This document shows positions 1 to 8,551 of a stretch of DNA of 64,000 nucleotides, piece after piece. Numbering within the stretch: the stretch's first letter is position 1; every line of letters starts with the position of its first letter. The DNA is taken from NCBI GenBank assembly GCA_030407315.1, contig JALQPE010000069.1, forward strand, positions 186,001 through 250,000, written 5' to 3'. The DNA is from Asparagopsis taxiformis (taxonomy: Eukaryota; Rhodophyta; Florideophyceae; Bonnemaisoniales; Bonnemaisoniaceae). Made by a program: the position numbers and the translations under genes. The notes under the pieces were generated by a model, which did not search any database, was not told the DNA's origin, and saw only the letters and a list, made by a program, of their open reading frames with translations.

Positions 1-230
1 GCAACGAAGCACAGAAAGACACGACACGACACATCACGTCGGATACTGGTGCAGTGTCAATCTCAGCACCGCATCTGTGCTCATTGACGCCGCGCCGCGG
101 CAGCACCAGCCCTCAGTACGACAACATTTGTTGTCATCACCATCACCAATTAAGGCTCCCCAACGTCATGGCTTGCGTCCCATCACCGTCATAGCGCCAA
201 TTGAACAAATTGCCACCACCATCCGAACAA

Positions 231-482
231 ATGAACGCAAGTTTTGCACCGATCATTTGCGCGGTCCTCTTCGCCACTCTCATTCCACTAATTGCCAGTC
301 TGCCCATCGCATCCGCACATAACCCAGCCCGATATGAACGTGCTCAAGCTACTCCCCCAATCGCTCCGGGACTCGAGGATATTTTTGACGAAGCTCTGCG
401 CAGTGCCTGGGATCGACTACCGAAGCCTAGGAGGGGCGCGGCATGCACCTCGCCCCAAACTCCATGTTGTAACATTGCTTGA
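231..482 (+). CDS. possible small secreted protein (83 aa)
   Basis: This is a short ATG-started frame. Its first ~28 residues (MNASFAPIICAVLFATLIPL...) look like a signal peptide: a hydrophobic run of Ile, Leu and Ala, then ASLPIASA as a plausible cleavage region. The rest is short and polar, with three cysteines near the end. I recognise no family. Nothing else supports it as a gene, and a frame this short can arise by chance, so confidence is low. The flanking stretch 483-1013 shows no convincing gene. Confidence 0.25.
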   Translation: MNASFAPIICAVLFATLIPLIASLPIASAHNPARYERAQATPPIAPGLEDIFDEALRSAWDRLPKPRRGAACTSPQTPCCNIA

Positions 483-1013
483 TTCAGCAAACGTAATGTC
501 TTATAGTTGATGCATTTGCTCTTCGTTCCGTCCTGTCCCGTCTTGTCCAGTTCAGTTCAGCCCATTTCGGCCCCCCGAAGTAACTCCTCAATGCTTGAGG
601 CGACCTTCTCATCGTGTATTTACCCCCAATATTGTCGCCGCCACAACCAGCACACCAAATCTATCGGTCCCGTTGGTGCCCCACACAGGCATAATGGACC
701 TCGATGCACATTGCACCGTTAAAATTCTATGACTAATGGAAGAGGAAATGCGCGCTGCAATGAAGGGGAAGATGTCGGGGATAGAGTGAGAGAACGCCAG
801 TTATGTTCTCAGTTTTACGCTTGGACAGCTACAGACAGCGGAAAATGAGAGAGGGAAAACATACTAGAACTAATTTACTGTATTGCAGAGGTTATTGGGG
901 ATGCTCAAGTTCCCGCATGTTTACTTTACATTACTCAGAACTTTCTAGAGTCATGGAAAGCTTCCTTCGCTAAAGCAACACTCGGTTTGGCTGCAATACC
1001 TTCACCAGATTAT

Positions 1014-2531
1014 CTAATCATGAAACCTCTTGAACATCATTTCGCGAAAAGCGCGCCGGTCTTCCGCGTCTTCTTTTTCTCTAATCAATTGAGCTTCCAT
1101 ACGATTTTTGCGCTCTTCAGCGTCCAGACGATCCCTTTCTATTTTCGCCGCCAACTTCTTCTCCTCAAACTCCAATTTCTTGTGTTCTAGTTCTAGCTCA
1201 GCAGTCGACGATTTACCTTTTTCGATCTCAGCGTTTAACTTGTCCCTTTCCAGCGCCAATATATCCCTTTCATGCTGCAATCGATCTTCACGCTGTCGGG
1301 ACTCCACTTCGGCTCTCCTGATTTCCATGGTAAGTCTCTTTGCCTCTCTTTCGTCTTGACGTTTTGCAAGAGCATTCCGGTTCTCTTCAGAGTTATCTAA
1401 CGCATGAAATAGTACCGAAAGTGTATCCGGTTCTCTTACCCGTTTCACTACTCTCCTGTTCGAAATGTCCATTTCCAAATCACCTTCTACATTGCCTTTC
1501 TTTCCTCGTTCATCCTCCCGTTCTGATGCTCCCTGCCTTTCGCTACTCCCGGCATCACTTATTGCCATGTTTCTCACAGCCTGTGAACGCCTTCTCATCG
1601 CCATTTCACACGCCTCGGTGCCTCCAAGCTCTAATTCATCCCTTCGCCTCACATCTTCTTCATGTCTTGCCTTTCTTTCGGCCTTCCTTGCTTCTACTTC
1701 TTCCAAAATTCTGCGGCATACGACGATTAGTCTTTCCTGTAACTCATCATGGCAATCATCTCCTATCGTTCCATTTCTAAACCGATCCATGTTCTTACTG
1801 AAACGTTCCTTACAATGCGACATATCTGTCTTCCATACTTGAACAGTCCCACGATGTCTTCTACCGCGATTACTATTCCTGGTTTCTATGTCTTCTCTCA
1901 CTGTGTTTCTGAATTCTGTTGACGAATTCAAGCATGATGCAACAGTCTCAAAAGCCGCTTGCACCTTTCCTCTATTGCATACATGTGCATTCTGCTTTAG
2001 CACTTCTTCCATTAGCAGAAAATCCATTTCACCATTGAAGCGTCGTTGTGCTCTACGCCTTTGAGATTGTGAAATCACAGGTAAGACTTCTTTTCCACTA
2101 TCATCTTCTGATCCACTGATTATGTCATTACTTAGTACATTCTTTTGACTTTTTGCGTCATTTCTTGTTGCAATTGGAGTTTGTGAAGGCAAAAAGCTGT
2201 CTCCGCTGCTTCCAACCCTTGGACGGAGCCTTAATGCATCTCTTTTTTCATTTTTGTCGGTTCTTGAATCAAATATAGTTGTAAAAGGAGCTTTATCATT
2301 CCATTCAATTACTTGCACACCAATGGATGCAACATTCTCATCCTCAAATTGTATGCCACTCTCTCTGTACAATTTTTCTTGTTCTCCTAGTCCATCACCT
2401 TGTCCCGCCACCTCCACATGCCCGTATACATTTCCATTTTCCATCAGTACGGAACCATCAAAATGAGAGTCGTTATCATCCTGATTCAAAAGTTCGGTAA
2501 CTCTCAGGGATCCTGCGTTTCTTCTTTCCAT
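1014..2531 (-). CDS. coiled-coil protein with possible trihelix-like segment (505 aa)
   Basis: Unrecognised nuclear-type protein. Residues ~165-290 form a basic helical segment (RRAQRRFNGEMDFLLMEEVL, then W and C/H residues in VWKTDMSHCKERF) that resembles the start of a Myb/SANT or trihelix DNA-binding fold: an acidic-hydrophobic helix followed by repeated basic helices. Residues ~390-505 are a long charged coiled coil rich in Glu, Lys and Arg that ends in a short Met/Phe helix. The layout (polar N-terminus, DNA-binding-like helices, C-terminal coiled coil ending in a hydrophobic cap) is the same as in the 38,738-40,258 protein, so the two may belong to one lineage-expanded family. Start ATG is at 2531. 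Function is not assigned beyond possible DNA binding. Confidence 0.7.
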   Translation of the reverse strand: MERRNAGSLRVTELLNQDDNDSHFDGSVLMENGNVYGHVEVAGQGDGLGEQEKLYRESGIQFEDENVASIGVQVIEWNDKAPFTTIFDSRTDKNEKRDALRLRPRVGSSGDSFLPSQTPIATRNDAKSQKNVLSNDIISGSEDDSGKEVLPVISQSQRRRAQRRFNGEMDFLLMEEVLKQNAHVCNRGKVQAAFETVASCLNSSTEFRNTVREDIETRNSNRGRRHRGTVQVWKTDMSHCKERFSKNMDRFRNGTIGDDCHDELQERLIVVCRRILEEVEARKAERKARHEEDVRRRDELELGGTEACEMAMRRRSQAVRNMAISDAGSSERQGASEREDERGKKGNVEGDLEMDISNRRVVKRVREPDTLSVLFHALDNSEENRNALAKRQDEREAKRLTMEIRRAEVESRQREDRLQHERDILALERDKLNAEIEKGKSSTAELELEHKKLEFEEKKLAAKIERDRLDAEERKNRMEAQLIREKEDAEDRRAFREMMFKRFHD

Positions 2532-3944
2532 TCCTTTGCAATGATGAGCCTCTTTTCAACACGTACTAGCTCTCAACCCCTCTCTCTTATATGTTCCTGT
2601 CTATGAAAGCCTCTGCTAACACTTTCCTTCAATGGAAAATGATATAATTGATAAACTTCTAGTGCTCTGTTGTATTCCATTCTCTCCCCTGAAACACCAT
2701 TTTACTCCTCACTCAGTGATGGGCTGGGACTACACCACTTTCAATCGTGATTCGAGATCAATTGCACTTATAATACATTTCGTTAGGCTTAATTTCGATC
2801 CAGGACACATGCGAGAACTTCCCTCTGCTTTCATTTGTACCTGTCTGTCACACCTTTCTCTGCATCCTTCACATCATCGACTATCGTCGGGTAGTTTCGA
2901 CTGCAGGGTTTGTTTTTCTGTGCAGCCGTCACTCTTCGAAAAGCTCGTTGGTATATGCAGTTCATATCTTAGATTGGTGGCAAATTGCACGATGAGATGT
3001 ACCCTCCACACGCGATGTGCTGGCTTCTTTTTCGTGTACAAGATTCGCCTTGTTGTCTGTCTCATAAACGCAGTGCATTTCTATTGTTTGATTCAAGATA
3101 GCGCCATTGTGCTGTGAACTTGCGGTTTCCGACTTGCGCCTTTCGATTGCGAAAGAATGACACAGACAATGCAGCTACGATAATCACGACCAATGTAGCT
3201 GCACTGGTATCTGGGCCACTTCAAAGCAGAAAATGATTGGAGTGATGAAGTAGATAGAAGGTTGATGTGAAACATCCTGCGTGGCTGCCCGCAGCGTATG
3301 TCATCTGAACGCTGTATGTAGCTACATCCGCACACGATCTCGTTGAGATACGAGCTCATATCCCAGAGTCGAGATTTCGAGACAACTGTCTTTCACTTGA
3401 CGCGTTACGAGTGCACGAAGAACCGTGACTCTTTTACTTAGCATTGAAATCACCGTAACACAATTCCTAAAACTATTCATGCCATTTGTCTTTACTGTAA
3501 GGTTTGCACATGCTCCCTGGGCAGCGTGTGATAAACAAAGGCTCCGTGCGAACACCGCTCCCTCTGCCCAGCCATGCGCACAAAATTCCCATGCCATTTC
3601 CGTATATTCCCATATGGGAACTCCAGAATTCGTCTAATGCCCCGCCAACATATTGTACAAGGAGTGGCCCCCAAACGCATGAAAAACTCAGGTTGATGAA
3701 ATGCACATGTACATCGACATCATGCTGGTGTGCAAGTGCATTGCCGACGGCATGCTTCCACTGATCTAAAAATTATCTTGGTTTCACGCCCCCAGTCACA
3801 ACATATTTACTTACCTGCCGCAAACTTGATCAATAGATTATTCGAGTGATTATCAGACTATTCTGGTATTTGTGGCACTCTGGGATACTACCGGATCGCT
3901 GATTGTGGTCATCCTCTAAAAACTCATTGTCAGAAACAAGTACA
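2532..3944. other. intergenic region between divergent genes
   Basis: About 1.4 kb separates the starts of two divergent genes. A 161-codon frame at 2632-3117 has no recognisable composition or motif and I do not call it. Both promoters should lie here, but no clear TATA box stands out. Confidence 0.4.
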
Positions 3945-6305
3945 ATGAGGAAAAACAATGAATTGACATATGCTGGGGCGCATAAACAATATTCCAACAT
4001 CCGTAGAGGGAGGCGAGGAGGCGTGCTAACAAGTCTTGGGTTCTCCTTGTTCGGTGCAGATGTCAATGCCGAGTTCAACCGCGAGGACTCAGAAAGCTTA
4101 GCGCAAAAGGCTAGGACAACCCGGATTCGATGGTCTGAGTCAGATGATGTGAAGCGGGCCAGGAAGCTTAGCAAAGAAGGTTTGCATGCTATTGCAGCTC
4201 TCTTAGATAAAGTGCAAATTGCTCAATACACTGAAGCTGCCGACATTAAGGGCTGTCGCGAGGCTTGGGAGGACAGTGTCGAAGCCAGTTACAAAGATGA
4301 AGATGAGCGTCAGCGCATTGACCAGCAAGTCTTCCGTAGTCTCATCTGTGTTGTTCGGTCAAGTACTGTACGTGCCGGGAATGCCAATACATCCAAGCCG
4401 ATTGTCAGTACAGACCAAGCTGCGTTAGAAGATCGCCTCACCGAAGAATTAATGGAACTTGTCGACAATCGACGTGAAAAAAAGGGGTTTTGGGAAGAAT
4501 TACTGAAAGTCCCCGTCGGACATGATGAAGGCGGCGTGAGAAGGACCACTCTAAATACCTTGGGGGTGCGTGATCTTACAAATATCATCCCCACAGCAAC
4601 CAAGTTGAGCTATGTAGACACTACTGGCTGTTACTACACCTCTAGAGAAGCGTGGGACGGAACTGATGCGACCCTATTTTCCGAAGAGGACTGGAATGGC
4701 GAATTACAGGAGGCAGCGAAAAGCGTCAGGCTACAGATGGGAAATTACATCCAAAGCAACGGTACAACTCGGACATACGTGAATAGTCTACTTGATCCTG
4801 TTCCAACTGCCGTTCGCAACATCGTGGTGGACGTGGTAAGTTCGGTTACTGCCAAGAGGTTTGAATCTGGTGGTAAATCTGCATGGAAGCAAGGTTGGTC
4901 CGACCAGATAAGGCAAGAGGTGCGAATCTCATTACTCACCAAAGGTATGAAAGAGTGGCAGGCACCCTCCAGAGCAATTGCGAGTATTTGCTTACTAATC
5001 GTTACCGTCGAACATGGAAGTATCAGATTTGAAGACGCTAAAATGCTGCTCCATGAAGTGTGTCGACGGATCTTCGTATGCTACATCCGTGAAACAGCTA
5101 GAGACCTTGTGCGCAAGTCAGATGCAATGAGGCAGTCTGGTGATCTTCCAACCCAGGCAGAAGCACTGAGTGCCAGGGTAGGCAATGAGTTGAATAGGCC
5201 AACTGCTCAACTACAAGAGACTGCAGCTGAGCTGAGAGCGGCCGGGTATAATTTGCCTCGTCTGCTTGAAAGAACTAAGGACAGGCTGACAAAAATGGGC
5301 GGGGGACAAGAAGTGTTGTACACTAACATAGACTATGGAGCCTCTTTCATTTTGAAAGATATTGAAACATTGGAAGAGGCAAGGTACTTGGCTGCAGCTT
5401 GGCTGATAGAAAAGCGTATCGGGTTGACGGCGTATATCGATGCATGTCATGAAGAAGCGCAAAGAAGACAAAAATGTGAAGCCCCTGAGGTGGACGCCAC
5501 ATATGATTACAGTGAAACCAGAGCAGCGCGTAGTGTGATGACGGAATCAGGAAAAGTGTCCAAAGTTTCACATGCTCATAATGTGGGACACATGCGCACC
5601 GCATTTCTAAAAGCATTAGATGCAGACGACAAAATGGGTTACAGGGCAATGGTGCTTCAGGGCGGTGGCATATTTGTCATCGAATACAAGGGGTCTGGCA
5701 GAAAAGCTTGGGTGAACGTGGGATCAGGTGTACCATGGCTGATTACAGGAGGTGGACAACGATCCGAAAAACTTGGGGCAAAGACGTGTGCTGCCACACT
5801 TGTATGGAGGGATTATGTTGTAGAAGCTTTGGTCGAGACACAAACAGAAGTGAGAGTGAGTAGCATGCTAGAACAGATCGGAAGTGACTCTGCCAAGGAA
5901 TTATATCCGAATTTAGGATTCGAAGTAGCGGCCAGTCTTTTAGGGAGGGGGTGGTTGTTGGTGACAGTTCCAGAAGTGCAAGCATGCGCAGTGAGAGCAA
6001 TCAATGTGGTCAGACGGGAAGAAAGCTATGCAGATTATTTGAGCGCTAAGAACGAAAAAGCTGCAAATGGATCGCGCTTGCGAAGTCTTATTGCCGACTC
6101 GGCAATTGGGATGGAATTGCAAGCCATGGAAGTGAATAACAAGCTTGTTTGCGGAAAATCTCTTGAGTTTGAAATTACTGGGTATTGGCCGGGAGATAAG
6201 AATTCTCTATGTCATTTGGAGAAAAATGAGGAAAGTGAAAAGTGGCAACGACTGCGTACTTTTGGGAAGCCAGAAGTTGTAAGGGCCGTGTTTGACGGGC
6301 GTTGA
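3945..6305 (+). CDS. orphan large protein (786 aa)
   Basis: A long uninterrupted frame with no family I can name. The frame is open further upstream from TTG at 3903, but the first ATG is at 3945 (MRKNNELTYAGAHKQY), which I take as the start. The N-terminus is basic with RRGRRGG. The middle is mostly helical, and a Gly-rich β-like section lies near residues 580-640 (LQGGGIFVIEYKGSGRKAW, then VNVGSGVPWLITGGG). No signal peptide, membrane segment, zinc motif or nucleotide-binding loop is visible. Size, an all-soluble mixed fold and lack of homologues would fit an endogenised double-stranded RNA virus capsid, since such viruses are known from red algae, but this is only a guess. An algal orphan gene is equally possible. 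Confidence 0.75.
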   Translation: MRKNNELTYAGAHKQYSNIRRGRRGGVLTSLGFSLFGADVNAEFNREDSESLAQKARTTRIRWSESDDVKRARKLSKEGLHAIAALLDKVQIAQYTEAADIKGCREAWEDSVEASYKDEDERQRIDQQVFRSLICVVRSSTVRAGNANTSKPIVSTDQAALEDRLTEELMELVDNRREKKGFWEELLKVPVGHDEGGVRRTTLNTLGVRDLTNIIPTATKLSYVDTTGCYYTSREAWDGTDATLFSEEDWNGELQEAAKSVRLQMGNYIQSNGTTRTYVNSLLDPVPTAVRNIVVDVVSSVTAKRFESGGKSAWKQGWSDQIRQEVRISLLTKGMKEWQAPSRAIASICLLIVTVEHGSIRFEDAKMLLHEVCRRIFVCYIRETARDLVRKSDAMRQSGDLPTQAEALSARVGNELNRPTAQLQETAAELRAAGYNLPRLLERTKDRLTKMGGGQEVLYTNIDYGASFILKDIETLEEARYLAAAWLIEKRIGLTAYIDACHEEAQRRQKCEAPEVDATYDYSETRAARSVMTESGKVSKVSHAHNVGHMRTAFLKALDADDKMGYRAMVLQGGGIFVIEYKGSGRKAWVNVGSGVPWLITGGGQRSEKLGAKTCAATLVWRDYVVEALVETQTEVRVSSMLEQIGSDSAKELYPNLGFEVAASLLGRGWLLVTVPEVQACAVRAINVVRREESYADYLSAKNEKAANGSRLRSLIADSAIGMELQAMEVNNKLVCGKSLEFEITGYWPGDKNSLCHLEKNEESEKWQRLRTFGKPEVVRAVFDGR

Positions 6306-6859
6306 GGAGCAAGTGTAAATTGTGAGTTCTTAATTTTTGATCGCATAGTAGCATTAAAGCGAATGGTTTACGGCCGATGCCAATTGTCACTGACGACATG
6401 CTGGAACCAACGCTGCACTATTCTGGGGAGCAAATACATTTGCACCGCCTGTAGCCGGAGAAATACACGAGCACTGTGACGATACCCCTCTGTCAAAACT
6501 ATACGTACTTTTACTACTCCGTGTGTGAATATGAGCGCGCCCACCGGAGGAGTCGCTGCCAACTTGGTTAGGAGTGTTGATGGATCATTCCATGCGTCGC
6601 TGGGTTTATTATTATGGCGGCTATTGCCAGATTCCTCCATTATACTTTATCTAAACCCTCAAATAATCTCGAGTTTATTCCTGAATGCACTGTCAACAAC
6701 TTGTCCAGCTTCCCCCCCTTGCGTCCCGAGAGGCTGTCTATTGTATCATCTTCAACAAGACAATATCGTTGTGGGTCGAGAACACATCACACCAGACACT
6801 TTGCAATTTTAAACGCAAAGGTAACCTACATAGAAATGCTTGGCAATCGACCGCATAAA
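6306..6859. other. intergenic region between convergent genes
   Basis: The 3' ends of the orphan gene (+) and the P450-like gene (-) face each other here. I see no gene. Poly(A) signals for both are expected, but none is distinctive. Confidence 0.4.
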
Positions 6860-7855
6860 TCATTGCTTACCCGTTTTGCGAATCCTCTCGGCAGCATCAT
6901 AGAAAACTTGACGAAATGGACAAAGTCGTTCTTCACTGCCAAGCCCCCAAACGTAGTGATCGTTACCCGATTCTATCGCCGCCTCTCCATTCATCAACAC
7001 CACAATGGTTTTATCCTGTACCAATGGGTTATCTTTAAAAACACCATCTATATCGGTGGTGCTCCTCACCGTACGAAGTGAAACGGGTAAAATAGGATTC
7101 TTGGTCAAAAACGATTCGACATCGGTCGCACCCTCCGTTTCCATTTTCCGCAATGTAACAAGCCCCAACGAAAAGCCCTGATACAACGTCGCCATATCAT
7201 GCATAACATCAACAGGATGTTTCTCCTCTGGAAAAGATTGCTTAACCCAAGTTTCCAACAACTTGCGAGCCCGTCTCGCGGCGAAGTAACCGGTGACCAA
7301 ATTGGCCAAATTCATGTCCTCCATCGCGTCCAAAATTTCATCGGGCGGCGCCTGGCCCTCGTTCAGGGGCGAAACGACGTGTCCGACGGTCTGGAACATC
7401 TTGCGCGCGAGAATGTACTGCGGCTGGTCGCTGCGCACGAGCTCGGCGAGGGTGGCGATCTGGGCGTCGGTGAAGCGCTCGGCGAGGTTGCGGAAAACTC
7501 GCTCACGACGTTGCGGCTGGTCGTCCACGCCGGTCGATTGGAAGGCGAGCGCGTACTCGCGGTCGGTGCGCGAGAAGAATTGGGTGGCGGATATGGCGGC
7601 GTTGAACGCAGAGGGGTTTTTGGTCTGCTGTGGACGCGCGATGGATGGATGTTCTACAATCTTCTTCATTAGCGCCGGATTACTCACGGTGAGGATGTCC
7701 GCGACGAGCGGGATTGTGATGCGATTGAAGCCGGACGGTGGCGTTTGTTGCGCCATGGGGACGCTGCGTAGACGGCGGTTGAGCAGCGTGCTGGAGCGGC
7801 GGATGGAGAGCGGTGCGGGCGAGGTGAAGGCTGGGGCTGCGGCTGGGGCGTGCAT
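6860..7855 (-). CDS. divergent P450-like protein, probably plastid-targeted (331 aa)
   Basis: The first ATG is at 7855; the open frame further upstream begins only with TTG. Residues 1-40 are rich in Ala, Ser, Pro and Arg with few acidic residues, like a plastid transit peptide. The rest vaguely follows the cytochrome P450 plan. There is an early β segment (LTVSNPALMKKIVEHP), a long helical middle, then near the end a segment like the P450 β/meander region (PVSLRTVRSTTDIDG) followed by WGLGSEERLCPF, which recalls the heme loop FGxGxRxC but with two extra residues. The protein is ~100-150 residues shorter than a normal P450 and I see no ExxR pair. It could be a degenerate or repurposed P450-like (for example CYP74-like) protein, or the similarity could be chance. 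Confidence 0.55.
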   Translation of the reverse strand: MHAPAAAPAFTSPAPLSIRRSSTLLNRRLRSVPMAQQTPPSGFNRITIPLVADILTVSNPALMKKIVEHPSIARPQQTKNPSAFNAAISATQFFSRTDREYALAFQSTGVDDQPQRRERVFRNLAERFTDAQIATLAELVRSDQPQYILARKMFQTVGHVVSPLNEGQAPPDEILDAMEDMNLANLVTGYFAARRARKLLETWVKQSFPEEKHPVDVMHDMATLYQGFSLGLVTLRKMETEGATDVESFLTKNPILPVSLRTVRSTTDIDGVFKDNPLVQDKTIVVLMNGEAAIESGNDHYVWGLGSEERLCPFRQVFYDAAERIRKTGKQ

Positions 7856-8551
7856 CGGTGATTGGACGGATTTTATGGGAAATTGAGATGTGCGGCTGGT
7901 CGGTGTAGAGAGTTGCAAACGAGGTGCTGGTGCGATATTGCATAGTGGACAGAGGACTGGTGGTTTTTTTTTTGATGCGTTGCATTGAGAGTTTGAGCAC
8001 TCGGAGTCAGCTGAGTACGTTACCCTAGAGGGTACACGCCTTGTCCACTAGCAAGGGCCCAAGTAGATCTAAACTGCTGTCAGCCAAAAAATTGTTGCAC
8101 CCTACGTACAGCGCACGACTACGTAGCTAGCTGTGCGCGATTGGATACAGAACATTCTGTATCCTGAGATCGGCGCAAATGTGATCATCACAGTGTAGGA
8201 AAAGGCCAAGTTAGCTTGACAAAACACAAGATAATTCTTGGTACTGTACGCTGTCAAAATTACAGTACATACGATCTGGCCCGTATAGATGGCGTTAAAC
8301 CAGTTACCATGTATAACTTTTATTTTGGTGTTACTGTAACGCTGTCCATGCAGACAGGAAAACGTACAGCCAATCAACTGACGCCCAAGTTAGTCTAATA
8401 ACTTGTGCAAAATCACGATCCAGTATCCTTGGTATCCGCCCGACATCGTCAGTGTCCTCGTCCACGTTAATAACGCTTCATTTACTAATAATATCTGCCA
8501 TACATGTCTACGATCCGCGCCAGCAACGTGCTCGCTTCACTCCCACACCCG
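7856..8551. other. intergenic region
   Basis: The 5' flank of the P450-like gene and 3' flank of HRD3. A frame overlapping the 5' end of the upstream gene (7680-8000) has low-complexity content and is not called. No other feature was seen. Confidence 0.4.

Noticed and set aside
2632..3117. 161-codon + frame in the first large intergenic region
   Set aside because: Random-looking composition with many Cys and His but no repeat or targeting signal.
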